A DNA stretch of 64,000 nt from Cyrtodaria siliqua. Taxonomy: Eukaryota; Mollusca; Bivalvia; Adapedonta; Hiatellidae. Of the stretch, positions 1 to 11,260 are shown in pieces (positions within the stretch are counted from its first letter, which is position 1; every line of letters starts with the position of its first letter). A program made the translations under genes and the position numbers. Where the stretch lies: NCBI GenBank assembly GCA_037043455.1, contig JAWPHD010001140.1, forward strand, positions 1 through 64,000. The letters are read 5' to 3'. Under the pieces are notes generated by a model. That model did no database searches and had not been told where the DNA came from. It was given only the letters and a program-made list of their open reading frames with translations.

Positions 1-149
1 GTCAATCATGGTTTAATGACGTGACTAGGGGCGGATCCAAGATTTCATGTTAGGCGGGGCGTAAAAATGGGTTTTTAGTTGGGCGTAAACATCTTTTTGG
101 GTTAGCAAGAGCATCAAGAATTGCAGGGCAAGCCATAGTCCCCCACCGG

Positions 150-1165
150 CCCAGACAAACATTTTCCAGACATTTTCTATGATGGAGGTCAAAGGTCAAG
201 GTCACAATGACCTTATTTTGGTACGCGACACACCGCTATCCCAAGGTATTCACATACCAAGTTTGGTATCTCTAAATGTTATAGTATTAAAAATACAGTC
301 CGGACAAGTATTTTCTATGACGAGGTCACAGGTCAAGGTCACAGTGACCTTATTTTGGTACGCGACACACCGCTATCCCAAGATGTATCCACATCCCAAG
401 TTTGGTATCTCTAAGTGTTATAGTATTGAAAATACGGTCTGGACAAGCATTTTCTATGACAGAGGTGACAGGTCAAGGTCATAGTGACCTTATTTTGGTA
501 CGCGACACACCGCTATCACAAAATATATCCACATACCAAGTTTGGTATCTCTAAGTGTTATAGTATTGAAAATACGGTCCGGACAAGCATTTTCTATGAA
601 AGAAGTCACAGGTCAAGGTGACCTTATTTTGGTACGCGACACACCGCTATCCCAAGATGTATTCACATACCAAGTTTGGTAGCTCTAAGTGTTATAGTAT
701 TGAAAATACGATCCGGACAAGCATTTTCTATGACGGACGGAGGTCACAGGTCAAGGTCACAATGACCTTATTTTGGTACGCAATGTACCGCTATCCAAAG
801 ATGTATTCACATACCAAGTTTGGTATCTCCAAGTGTTATAGCACAAGCATTTTTCTATAATAGAGGTCATATGTCAAGGTCACAATGACCTTATTTTGGT
901 ACGCAATACACCGCTATCCCAATATGTATTCATATACCAAGTTTGGTATCTCTAAGTGTTATAGTATTGAAAATACGGTCCGGTCAAGCATTTTCTATGA
1001 CATAGGTCACAGGTCAAGGTCACAGTGACTTTTTTTGGTATGCGACACATCGCTATCCCCCGATGTATCCACATACCAAGTTTGGTATCTCAAAGTATTA
1101 TAGTATTGAAAATATGGCCCCGACAAGAACTTCGGAAGGACGGACGGACAGGGTGCATACCTATA
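150..1165. repeat. ~140-bp tandem array, 7 copies, with IR3 palindromes
   Basis: Seven tandem copies of a 127-140 bp unit. The anchor TTTTCTATGA recurs at 173, 311, 450, 590, 724, 851 and 991 (the copy at 851 reads TTTTCTATAA). Each unit carries AGGTCA-like hexamers, then a GGTCAnnnTGACC palindrome, then GGTACGC and a TTTGGTATCTCTAAG block. The array ends in GGACGGACGG followed by TATAGTCCC. Copies are diverged and no protein is supported; the open frames only follow the repeat period. Related GACCTTGACC-rich arrays lie at 58.1-58.7 kb and 59.6-60.0 kb. Confidence 0.9.
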
Positions 1166-1171
1166 GTCCCA

Positions 1172-1296
1172 CCCCCCCCCCCCCCCCCCCCACCCCCGGG
1201 ACCGGTAAATAGTCCCCCCAGGACCGGTGAGGGACTTAAACAATCAGAAAACCCCTCCAAATAACAAATAAACTTATTTTACCATTTTGTTAAAGT

Positions 1297-1328
<32 letters not shown>

Positions 1329-1450
1329 CGCAGGCTTGCTCCCCCTCCCCCACGGATCCGCCCAAGATGACCATGGTCAAAGAAAGTTTGTCCCCCCGGA
1401 TCCGCCCATGATGATGGTCAAAGAAAGATTGTCCCCCCCCCCCCCCCCCC
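1172..1450. repeat. Homopolymer C20 / G32 / C18 cluster with 44-bp duplication
   Basis: Run of 20 C (1172-1191), 32 G (1297-1328) and 18 C (1433-1450). Between the last two lies a 44-bp direct duplication (1354-1397 and 1398-1441), each copy starting GGATCCGCCC and ending in the C run. The C and G runs can pair or form G-quadruplex/i-motif structures. Run lengths are liable to sequencing or assembly error. Confidence 0.8.
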
Positions 1451-1454
1451 ATGA

Positions 1455-1860
1455 TAACCATTGTTGCCCCATTCTTGGTTATTTATGTTTTACTTAAATC
1501 AAGTAAAGCACAATTACTGATTACTCAGTGTGAATGCATTTCTTTTCTTTTTTTAGGTCAACAGGAAATGACCTACATGATGTTGATTTTATAACTATTG
1601 CGCATGCGCATTCAATATTTATTATGAGCGGGAAAATCAAATGATTGTTATTTCTTGAAAATAATATGTTATTGTCGGTTAATTTAGGCCTGTGTATTTA
1701 GACTTCGGAGAGTTTCTACTCGCTATTAGTTTAAATTATAACGCCATCGGGATTATTCTGCGAGTGACAATTAATGACGTCGCCGTTTAGAACGCTCGCT
1801 CGGAAGAACGCATGGGAAGAACGTTGTGCCGGATCATGCGGCGTTAATAAATGCGCAATA
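1455..1860 (+). promoter_or_regulatory. Possible promoter / 5' non-coding exon with NRF-1-type palindrome
   Basis: Locally CpG-richer than its surroundings. It contains the perfect palindrome TGCGCATGCGCA at 1599-1610 (the NRF-1 consensus), a TGACGTCG CRE-like site near 1773, and a strong donor-like GTAAGT at 1860. If an exon ending at 1859 joins the coding exon at 2906, an in-frame TAG forms at the junction, which would suit a 5' untranslated exon. No transcript evidence is available, so this is an inference from motifs. Confidence 0.3.
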
Positions 1861-2905
1861 GTAAGTATTTTGGAACGATTACTCAACATATTTCTTGCAT
1901 ATACAATTCTATAAGTATTATTTCTTTCACTAAACACGGAACTCATGAATTTCTGTTATTTTCGATAGAAAATTTGGTGTTGCAAGTTCGGACTACAAAT
2001 GTCATCAATTTTCGCGAACATTCTATCCTTCGAAATTCCAAGACTGAGCCCAGTCTGCACGTATTTAGCCATGTAGCTATAGAAAACAGTTCATTCCAAT
2101 TTCATTTAAATGCATACTTTCTGATTTAAACAGTTTGTGAAGACTGTTTACGAGCATAAACAAAAAATGAAGTGGTTTTATGACCGCGGTTTCCCAAATT
2201 AAATCGACTCGTCACTGAGCCAAAACGAAAGTTAATCTGCTTTATATTATAAACACAAGATATGCTTGCTTATTAAAACAAAGAATTGTATCAATATAAT
2301 GAGAATTTTCAATAAAAAAATACATGTTTACCGTTTTAAAGTGTGAATACTGTTTTACTAATGACAGTTGGGATTCGGCAAAAGTAGTAGTAAATTCGGA
2401 TAGTATATATTTCGGACAAAATGTGTTCTGAAACAGATAAGGTTCTCTTTTTATTTCAAAATATGCAACTACCAATATTAAAGAATCCATTATCAAATGA
2501 GTTTTTAATTATAGGTTACATTTAAAAATTTTAAATTTTAATAGCGGGAAATTTAAAGAAATAATTATAGGACGACTTAATTATTTTTAGAAATCATTTG
2601 TCAGTCCCAGACAGTGTGTTCATTTGCTTTACAATATTTTAAGCATGGTATGGTAGTTGATATTATTGTTGCTAATTTAAAATAAAATTTCAAAATTTGG
2701 GGATTGATAGGGAGCGTAGTCCACAATAATTGGGCCTCTGTACGCACTGCTGCTGCTTGATGCATGTTCCCAATAAGTTTAGCATACTATGAGAATCAGA
2801 CCCGTGGTATATATATTGATCAAACTTCCTGTTGACTTGTTTGTCTCACAGTGTTGACATTTCTTGTTATGATAAACATTTTGTTTACGTTTTATATTTC
2901 GGTAG
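1861..2905. other. AT-rich non-coding stretch (putative intron 1)
   Basis: No protein, RNA or clear repeat is seen. Its short open frames lack splice support or coding bias. If the flanking exon calls are right this is the first intron of the small gene. Confidence 0.4.
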
Positions 2906-2924
2906 GCTTAAAAGGCTGAGCAAG

Positions 2925-4494
2925 ATGCTGTGGAACTGCAACTGTGTGAGGAGACAGAAACCATGGCTGTCAGAAGGTATAAAATTGCTGGTTTATATAA
3001 AATTTGGTATTGGTCAAAAAAAACATTAAATATTATAAATGTTTGATGTTAAAAGAATATGTGCTCAAATTGGTAATGTAACAAAAGATTAATTTAGTTC
3101 AAACAATTGAATTGGGTTTTACGGCGCACCAACACATGAAAGTCTATATGGCGCCTAACAGGAATGATCATGCCAGGCTCATCCTCTAACATCAAGATAA
3201 AATATGGAGGATGGGCCAAAAACGCTGCAGCTTCAAAAACTAAGTTGAGAAAGCATATATATTTAACAAGATGGCCAAACGGCCCTAAATGCATACCTTT
3301 TGTATAAGGTGTGATAAAATATTTGGTAATTTCAGAAAAACTGTTTTTTTAAAGGTTTCCTAAAAATAATTTATACTATTTAAGGCAGCACACGTCACTT
3401 GATGTATTATGATTTTAGGAAAACTATTTTCAGAGTTAGGTTTCTTGTAGCAGCCAAATATGGCGTGCGGATGAGGCGGGAGTAGCTGTCGCGGTGCATA
3501 GATCAAAGTATCTCAGTAGAAACACCTGGCCCAGCTTTTAAAGAAGATATTTGGAGATGACGTCTACTGACGCTGTACATCCATGGGCAAGACAGACAAC
3601 GAGTATGTATGCATGGGTTTAAAATCACTTTTAACAATGCAGTGAGCTCTAGGCTCAACTTATATAGGGCTGCCACACTGAAATTATCGTGCAGTAGATG
3701 CATGACATGATGCCCCACCCAGTCACATAATGACACCGGGCCTACCTGTCCTAGAACTACTGTTCATATACTGAATGTCTAGCAAGGGATTACCATTTTT
3801 GCAAAGTCTGATATGGTAATATTAATGTTTTACTCCAGTTACTGCAATCTGTACGACTGTAAGTTTGAAATTTGTGTAGATTTTACTTCTTAAATTAGCT
3901 ATCCCCACATCAGCAGCCAAATTGTATGACTTGTAAACTACAGAACGTTTATAAATTTACCTGTACAGATGACCGGTACTATATATATATAACTTACATA
4001 TTTTGAGGATCTACTCTCTGTAGATACAATATTAAACAACGGCTTTTAAGTTTAACCTGGGCCAGGACAGGCCCTTAGTGCATAAAATACACATTTTAGG
4101 AACGGCGAGATGATTTGTGAGATGATTTGTGATAATTGCGCCGCCTGTGGTGGGGGGAATGAGACTTAAGGCCAAACTTCAAAATCAACTCGTAATTCAT
4201 TTGATGCATATTTAATCATGGGTATTTTAAGAATCCGTGAATAAAACTACACTTTCAATTGGCACATGTACATTATTATATGGCCTGGATAAAATGTTGA
4301 TATAATTCATTTTGTAGTGTCAGTGTCTTTAATATTTTGTTTCACAGCATAATGATATATATATTTATATTTTTATTGTGAACTTTATTGCAGACAGGAG
4401 ATGTTTGTTCCAGTACGTACCAGTGTTCAAAGCACCAGTTGCTTCTATGACTGGAAAAAATGACGTGACTGTGGAAACTATGAAGACACTGTAA
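2925..4494 (+). CDS. Putative spliced gene for a 50-residue protein, unrecognised
   Basis: Two segments with good GT-AG boundaries join in frame. The first exon is 2906-2976 (acceptor after TTTCGGTAG, donor GTATAA), the second 4394-4513 (acceptor TTATTGCAG, donor GTAAGG). The codon split across the junction (G plus AC) gives Asp, and the frame runs on to TAA at 4492-4494. From the ATG at 2925 the product is 50 residues, starting MLWNCNCVRRQKPW and ending TVETMKTL. It has a basic, Cys/Trp-containing N-terminus and no membrane segment. A third exon beginning at 5941 after TTAATTTTCAG would be 3' UTR; the stop lies 19 nt before the last junction, so decay would not be triggered. I do not recognise the family. 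It could instead be a non-coding RNA with a chance frame. Confidence 0.4.
3104..3300 (-). mobile_element. SINE 3'-region remnant
   Basis: Shares the core TTGAATTGGxTTTTAxxGxCGCACCAACA with the complete SINE at 22.8 kb and the remnant at 7.96 kb. The tRNA-like head and target duplication are not evident, so it is probably truncated. It lies in the second putative intron of the small gene. Confidence 0.5.
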
Positions 4495-5030
4495 CAAGTT
4501 AAACCACTCTTAGGTAAGGCCAAAAAGAAAAATAGCCTATAAGGTGTATTATGAATATTTACCGATAAAAAGTATGGGTTTATTCACCAGTTCTTAAAAT
4601 ATCCATGAATGAATATGCATAAAATCAATTACAAGTTGGTAACTTAATTTGACACTCCAGTTTTTGGGTTTGTCCTGGCCGGTTATAATTCGTCAAAAGA
4701 GTTTGGATTCTCAAAATATGTAAGGTGTATGTGTAACCTCGTCATCAGTAGCTTTAGAAACCGTGTATATCTGTTGTTAAAATAAAATTTTAAATATCCG
4801 ATTAAAGACAGTTCATTATTTATAGGAAGGTGTTCTTGGTGTTTGGTGTCATTTCAGCACATTTTAGGCTATGTATAATGGTGTTTGTATTGCGGTGGAA
4901 GCAGACCACCCACTTATGTTGTGTGTCAGTCTATATCTCTTAATAATTTTCTTTCAAACTTGCCACAATGAATAACCAGCTTGGAGCGATGTCCATTATA
5001 ACTATATCCAGCATTTCTGAGGAGCTGTAC
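3300..5030. other. Mostly unassigned; holds exon 4394-4513
   Basis: Apart from the exon at 4394-4513 I see only AT-rich sequence. Around 3440-3740 the GC content rises slightly, but no frame with splice support emerges. Confidence 0.4.
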
Positions 5031-5036
5031 CAAGTT

Positions 5037-5790
5037 AGCTCTACTGATCAAAGATCAGCAGCTATACAAGTTAGCTCTACTGATCAAAGATCAGCAGAGC
5101 TTATGCCGTGGTGCGGTGTCCGTCTGTAAACATTTTTTGTAGCGACAACTCCTCTGAAACTACTGGATGGATTTTCATGAAACTTTACAGAAATGTTGCC
5201 TATGAAGTCTAGTTGATCCTAGCAAAAACTCATGTTGATGTGAAATCCAAGATGGCCACCAAAGCTAAAAAAACAAGTTTGTGGCGACTACTTCTTGAAA
5301 ACTATACGTGATATTGATATGAGACTTTTTCTAAAATAATCAGAATGACATGATGTTGGTCCTTGTCGAAAATCGTTTCGATTCAACGTCAAACGTGAGC
5401 GGCAATCTTTGTTTACATAGAGTTATATAGTAAAAAACTTGTAGCGACTACTCCTAAAAGTACTTGACGGATTTTCATGACACTTCACGGAATGTTGCTC
5501 TTGATGTCTAGTTGATCATAGCAAAATATCAGGTCGGCCGGAAATTCAAGATGGCCGCCAGGCGTAGGAATCATATTATGGTGTATGTTTTGATGTACAT
5601 GAGCTTGAATAAAGTTTTCATTTTTTTTGCTTGTCAAATATTTTGTCCAAACGTTTAATGTTGAATCAACAAGGACCAACATCATGTCATGCTGATCATT
5701 TTAGAAAAATACCCATATCAATATCACTTTTAGTTTTCAAGAAGTAGTGCTACAAACTTGTTTTTAAATATCTATTTTTAGCCGTATACT
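5037..5790. mobile_element. HINE-like family A copy, internally inverted
   Basis: Begins with the family A 5' hairpin (AGCTCTACTGATCAAAGATC...), whose first ~36 bp are duplicated at 5037 and 5073. It continues through the core (TCCTCTGAAACTACT, CAAGATGGCC) to about 5590. The sequence then turns round: 5648-5780 is the reverse complement of 5264-5395 with a moderate number of mismatches. The usual 3' hairpin with CTCTTGT is missing here. Confidence 0.7.
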
Positions 5791-5940
5791 CAAAATCAGT
5801 ATGCGAAAATTACATTACAGTCATGATATTTTAACAATTATATGTGTTACTATTAAGCTATTATATTTATTTTTATAACTTGCAAATACTTTGACAAAAT
5901 GGAATATTATCAATAACAAGTTTAATATATTAATTTTCAG

Positions 5941-6090
5941 GGTTGAAGATTAGTCCACGGGTAGCGGATGGAATGGAAGAATGTCTCAAGTGCATATGAA
6001 TTAAATTCCATGGATGCCGAAGACAGTGAGATGTTAATGTTAAATGAGAGAGCCAAAGAAAAGAACACTGACACTTAACAAACCATATTT
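5941..6090 (+). other. Possible terminal non-coding exon of the small gene
   Basis: Begins right after a polypyrimidine-AG acceptor (TTAATTTTCAG) and is less AT-rich than its flanks. If joined to the donor at 4514 it would be 3' UTR. No AATAAA is obvious within the next 200 bases, which weakens the call. Confidence 0.25.
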
Positions 6091-6594
6091 AAAAATATAT
6101 ATAATGAAGTTATTTTTCATTATAATTTTTTTCTTCAGAAACAGCGAAAATATGTAGATTACTTTTGTGAGTACATGTGATTTTAATATCATCATGATCA
6201 TTGGGTTTGTGAATTTAATAATTTAGATACGCACTTAAGAGACACAAAACTAAGATAATTCGCTTCCAATTTTGAAAATCTGCATTGCCGGTAAGTACCT
6301 TTGTCACTTTTTTTGTTTAACTGTTCTTGATTTATTACCTGATTTATATATTAAAATTGAAAAAGTTACTCTTGTCATTATGCTTCACCCTATGGAAAGA
6401 GCATACAGTTTAATAGTGGTATCCTTGTCTGTTTACAATATTGTTCAAATAAGGTTGAAGAAGGGCATTTGTGCTCGAAGGCGACATAGTCAAACAAGCA
6501 TCTGTGTTTTAATGGCAAACTCACCATTAATTTTGTATGCATTTCACAGGATAAAAATACACCTGATTGCTCATGTCGCTCACCTTGCTCACAT

Positions 6595-6945
6595 GACATG
6601 ATGTTGATCCTTGTCGAAATTATTTCTATTCAACATTAAACACGGCCGCCAGCAGCCATCTTTGTTTACATAGTTTATGTAGTAAAAATTTGTAGCGACT
6701 GTACTCTGAAAAATCTCAGATTGGCCGGAAATTCAAGATGGCCACCACAGCTAAAAATAGATTGTTTGAAAACAAGTTTGTAGCGAAATATTTGTGAAAA
6801 ATATGTGATATTGATATATTTCTAAAATGATCGACATGATGTTGATCCTTGTTGATTTTTTTTTGATTCAACATTAAACATGACTGCGACTACTGCTCTT
6901 AAACTACTTGACATATTTAGCGCTTCAAGATCATTGACCTCTTGT
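6595..6945 (+). mobile_element. HINE-like family A fragments ending in CTCTTGT
   Basis: Diverged pieces of the family A core (TGACATGATGTTGATCCTTG repeated near 6593 and 6835, CAAGATGGCC near 6735), then AGCGCTTCAAGATCATTGACCTCTTGT at the 3' side, which is the family's terminal hairpin plus CTCTTGT. The 5' hairpin is absent. Confidence 0.65.
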
Positions 6946-6984
6946 CGTTTTTTCCCATGCTGAGTCTCATTTGCCTGGATTGCG

Positions 6985-7280
6985 CCACATTTTACGCCTG
7001 GTTTATTATTACGCCTGGTTATTGACCAGGCGTACTCATTTGCATATTACGCCTCATTTTACGCCTGGATTCCGCCTCATTTTACGCCTGGTTTATTATT
7101 TACGCCTGGTTTATTATTTACGCCTGGTTTTTGGCCAGGCGGACTCATTAACATATTACGCCTCATTTTACGCCTGGATTACGCCTCATTTTACGCCTGG
7201 TTTCTACATCCTTACCAAAACCACCAGTACGCCTGGTCACCATCAAAATTACGCCTGGTTTAGTTATCAATATTACGCCT
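6985..7280. repeat. Degenerate ACGCCTGG/ACGCCTCATTTT array
   Basis: About 16 irregularly spaced copies of TACGCCTGGTT or TACGCCTCATTTTACGCC, with two inverted copies (GACCAGGCGTACTCATT and GGCCAGGCGGACTCATT). It abuts the 5' side of the reverse-transcriptase remnant. Confidence 0.75.
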
Positions 7281-7317
7281 GCTTTACGGGCGTCACAGTT
7301 CGTACGGGTGTGAGACA

Positions 7318-7953
7318 CAATTACTGGAATTTGTCGATGACATTACAACAAACATGGCACAGGGAAAACAGACTGATGTGCTAGTCATGGATTTTTCAAA
7401 GGCTTTCGACAAGGCTAGTCACTCAATGCTCATCCATAAGCTAAACTACTATGGCGTCAGGAGAAAGACCAACAAATGGACCCAGGTATTCCTCACCAAC
7501 CGCTCACAGACAGTAGTCCTTGACGGGGAGCGATCAGACCAAGTCAGTGTGGAGTCCGGAGTACCCCAAGGATCAGTTCTCGGACCCAGCCTCTTCCTTT
7601 CCTACATCAACGACATCCCGGCAGGAATCGACTCAACTGTTGGACTGTTTGCTGATGATACTGTCGTATACCTAGCCGTCTCCTCTGAAAAAGACTGCCA
7701 ATCGCTACAAAGGCACTTGTACAAGCTTGCAACTTGCAAGCTTGCAACTTGGGCGCAAAGATGGAAGATTGCTTTTCATCCAGATAACTGTAATGTACTC
7801 ATACGTACAAGAAAGAAGCAACCCATCAAACATGACTATGTCCTTCACAACCAGATCATGAAGCAAGTACCCTCTGTAAAGTATCTTGGGTGCACATTCA
7901 ACTCAAGCATGGACTGGGGTGAACACATAGGCAACATCACCAACACAGCCTGA
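7318..7953 (+). pseudogene. Non-LTR retrotransposon reverse transcriptase fragment
   Basis: The frame from 7354 encodes core RT motifs in order: VMDFSKAFDKASHSML (the aspartate strand), SGVPQGSVLGPSLFLSYIND, and FADDT in the position of the catalytic YADD loop, followed by the thumb-like VKYLGCTF. Jockey/RTE/CR1-type LINEs have this order. Only ~200 residues of RT remain; the N-terminal endonuclease and C-terminus are missing, and a short in-frame duplication (KLATC repeated, near 7730-7750) is visible. It stops in a TGA next to a SINE fragment. It is 5'- and 3'-truncated and cannot be autonomous. Confidence 0.9.
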
Positions 7954-7954
7954 A

Positions 7955-8050
7955 ATTTATTGAGTTGAGTTAAATTGGTTTTTACGACGCACCAACACAA
8001 AAGGGTTGCATGGTGCCAACCCTCCATTTACATCGAGATAAAAAGAAAAT
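7955..8050 (-). mobile_element. SINE 3'-region remnant
   Basis: TAAATTGGTTTTTACGACGC followed by ACCAACACA and a ...CATCGAGATAAAA stretch matches the remnant at 3104-3215. The tRNA-like head is not visible. Confidence 0.5.
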
Positions 8051-8182
8051 GCAGAATGAACCTAGATTTTTCTCACCTGCAGAGCTGCAGATCTGCTACA
8101 TTTTCTATTGTAAACGCTACGATCCACGATCATTGTTTTCTGTCACCACGTACTCAATTAGCATCTGAAACAATGCAGGGTT

Positions 8183-8224
8183 GATGACGATGATGATGAT
8201 GAGGAGGATGAAGAAGATGATGAC

Positions 8225-8265
<41 letters not shown>

Positions 8266-8266
8266 C
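8183..8266. repeat. (GAT)n microsatellite
   Basis: Imperfect GAT/GAC/GAG triplet run, pure (GAT)n near 8227-8265. Poly-Met, poly-Asp and poly-His frames across it are artefacts of the period. Confidence 0.95.
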
Positions 8267-8614
8267 AATTTATAATGTACTTGACAAAACCATATTTGCA
8301 AAACATTATTTGTATCCCTCTGCCTGGATACGCAGTGACCCTATTCTTGCCCGGCAGCCACACGAGACTGAACTGTAATGATACGGCATACTGTGTTGTA
8401 ACCAAAACGTACAATACGGCATACCGCCACGTAAAATGCGGCATACTGCCTTTTGAAACTGCCTGTTCCACAATCTGATCCCTGCTGGAAAGAAGGAGAA
8501 CTTGTGAGCGCTCACCCTGCTGTGTGGTACCAACTAGCGACTGTCATGACCCGGACCTTGTATTTGCCCCTAAAGGTTGGCTGGTTGGCTCGTTGACTAT
8601 ACATTAATTGATGT

Positions 8615-9830
8615 ATGATTCTTTACATCATTACATCTTTGGCCTGTTGTTTTCGGCTATGTAGGGACTCCCAACCAAGGTTTGTCAACATGCTGGTGAC
8701 ACTGCTGTCACGCCTGTAGTCGCCTGTGGTGAAACGAGCAGCTATGTTTTGCACTGCTTCTAGCTTGTCAATGTTGAATTGTGTATGAGGATCCCATACG
8801 CTGGACGCATATTCCAACTGTGGTGTGACCAGGCTCTTGTAGCAAGTTGCTTTAACATCTGGTGGGCATGATGATAGGTTCCTACTTAGGAAGGCAGTAG
8901 TGTAGTTTGCTTTCTTTGTAATGATCTCAATATGGCTATTCCAAGTTAGGGAGCTATCTATGGTGACTCCTAGCTTTTTCGCTTTATTTGTCTGTTTCAG
9001 CACTTGGTGACCGTCGTGGATGGTGTAATGTGAGTCTGGTTGCTGATGCATATGCGCTCACATTTATCGGGATTGAAGTCCATATGGCATTCCGTCTCCC
9101 ACTGATGTAGGCTATCCAGATCAGCTTGGAGGCATAATGTGTCAGTTGCTAAGTTAATGTTACGGTAGGGCAGACAGTCGTCCGAAAACATCCTTTAAAC
9201 CGATGCATTGACTCTGGAAGTGGGGTCATTGATGTAGATGTGGAATAGCAAAGAACCAATTACCACGTGCCTTGGATGTGACTGGAGCTGCGGTTGAAAT
9301 TTCGCCATCCAATACTACCTGTTGACTTCTAGATGCTAGGAAGTTCTTGATCCACTGCAATGTGTTACCTCTGACTCCGTACGTAGTACATCAAGTTTTA
9401 TAGCCTACTAGCCGTAGTCGAGTTTTATAGCCAGTCTCTCGTAGTCGACCTTGTCAAATGCCTTACTAAAATCAAGTAGAATGGCGTCGATCTGTCCCTT
9501 GTTGTTTTGGCCAGCAACCAGGTTGTGGATGGCAAGTATCAGTTGGCTTTCGAATGATCGTTTTTATGAAACCATGTTGCCTGTTGGAGAGGATGTTGTT
9601 TGAATCAAAGAACTTCATGAGATGGCTATGCATGATATGTTCCATGATTTTGCAGCATATATTGATGTGAGGGAATGGGACGATAATTTGATGGTTTCGA
9701 TTTATCTCCTTTCTTGAAAAATGGTGTAACATTAGCTGTTTTCCAGTCACTTGGTATGATGTCCTGTTCTAATGATGCTTCGTAAATCAACGTCAGAGCT
9801 GGGGAGAGGGGTGACGCCATTTCCTTCCTT
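8615..9830 (-). pseudogene. Broken non-LTR reverse transcriptase remnant
   Basis: Read on the minus strand from ~9820, several frames in succession give RT motifs: DIIPSDWKTANVTPFFKKGD and YRPI (finger region), then ILSNRQHGF, then a degraded catalytic loop (FSDDCLPY), LHQWETECHMDFNPDKC, then LGVTIDSSLTWNSHI, and a C-terminal block LVTPQLEYASSVWDP with RRDSSVTSMLTNLGWESL. The order matches Jockey/CR1-like LINEs. At least four frame changes or stops break it. It is oriented opposite to the fragment at 7.3-7.9 kb and is not its continuation. Confidence 0.88.
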
Positions 9831-10695
9831 CATGGTTGAGTTGTATATCGCTATTCTGCTTAAAGCGTGTCATGGTTGTGTGAGTTGTATATCGCTATTC
9901 TGCTTACAGCGTATCATGGTTGTGTGAGTTTTATAGCGCTATTCTGCTTACAGCGTATCATGGTTGTGTGAGTTGTATATCGCTATTCTGCTTAAAGCGT
10001 GTCATGGTTGTGTGAGTTGTATATCGCTATTCTGCTTAAAGCGTGTCATGGTTGTGTGAGTTTTATAGCGCTATTCTGCTTACAGCGTATCATGGTTGTG
10101 TGGGTTGTATATCGCTATTCTGCTTACAGCGTATCATGGTTGTGTGAGTTGTATATCGCTATTCTGCTTACAGCGTTTCATGGTTGTGTAGGTTGTATAT
10201 CGCTATTCTGCTTAAAGCATGTCATGGTTGTGTGAGTTTTATAGCGCTATTCTGCTTACAGCGTATCATGGTTGTGTGAGTTGTATATCGCTATTCTGCT
10301 TACAGCGTATCATGGTTGTGTGGGTTGTATATCGCTATTCTGCTTACAGCGTTTCATGGTTGTGTAGGTTGTATAGAGCTATTCTGCTTAAAGCATGTCA
10401 TGGTTGTGTGAGTTTTATAGCGCTATTCTGCTTACAGCGTATCATGGTTGTGTGAGTTGTATATAGCTATTCTGCTTACAGCGTAGCATGGTTGTGTGAG
10501 ATATATAGCGCTATTCTGCTTACAGCGTATCATGGTTGTGTGAGTTATATACCGCTATTCTGCTTGCAGCGTATCATGGTTGTGTAGGTTGTATATCGCT
10601 ATTCTTCTTACAGCGTATCATGGTTGTGTGAGTTGTATATTGCTATTCTGCTTAAGCGTATCATGGTTATATGAGTTGTATATTGCTATGCTGCT
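9831..10695. repeat. 44-bp minisatellite, ~20 copies
   Basis: Unit CATGGTTGTGTGAGTTGTAT followed by ATCGCTATTCTGCTTACAGC and a 4-base variable end (GTAT, GTGT, GTTT or CATGT-type). Variants recur in a patterned order, suggesting multi-unit duplication. Open frames here repeat every 132 bases and are not genes. Confidence 0.97.
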
Positions 10696-10699
10696 ACCG

Positions 10700-11258
10700 A
10701 TCAGGAAAACAAAATGCCGAAAATGGACTGTTTTGTGAATTTTAAATAGGGCTAGTAAAGTTTATTATAAGTTGGGCTAGTTATTTTACAAATCTACTAG
10801 ATGGTCTAGTTATATAAACATGTACATTTCTTGTCCTGCTGTGTTTGCCTAACTTGTTTGTGTTTGTTGCTTCCAAGGGATCCCCTTTTCGGTATTTATT
10901 CACACTAGCGTTTGCTGAGTGCTGTGTGGCGGCCGTAAAATGTCGCCCAACTACAAATCAGTAGTGTTTTTACTTGCTGGTCCTTTGGGATCATTTACTT
11001 TGTGCATTTAAAGTAGAATACTGCTTAAGCCAGTGCTAGGAGATGGGAGTTGTTGCGCAATATATTACCTCTTATGAACAGACTAAACAAAACCGAGTCT
11101 GCTACTTTTCTCTCTTGTTTGTGTTTGTTGCTTCGTAGGGATCTCCTTTTCAGTATTTATTAAAGTGGCAGTATGCGGTATTAATCATGACAGCATGCGG
11201 TATTGTTCTTTATTGCATAAATATTCGCATGTAGATATTTTCCTTTTCAGGAGCATTT
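10700..11258. other. Unassigned, with a dispersed direct repeat
   Basis: TTTGTGTTTGTTGCTTC...GGGATC.CCTTTTC occurs at ~10856 and ~11117. A GAACAGACTAAACAAAACCG stretch at ~11077 resembles one near 17085. No coding sequence is supported. Confidence 0.4.
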
Positions 11259-11260
11259 TT

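Noticed and set aside
1773..1781. CRE-like TGACGTCG as proof of a promoter
   Set aside because: A single eight-base motif is expected by chance at this scale; mentioned only as context for the 1.5-1.9 kb segment.
8154..8471. Poly-Met and poly-His frames
   Set aside because: Translation of the (GAT)n microsatellite on either strand.
9999..10455. 78-codon frames with repeated MSWLCELYIAILL-like residues
   Set aside because: Purely a product of the 44-bp minisatellite period (132 nt per three units).
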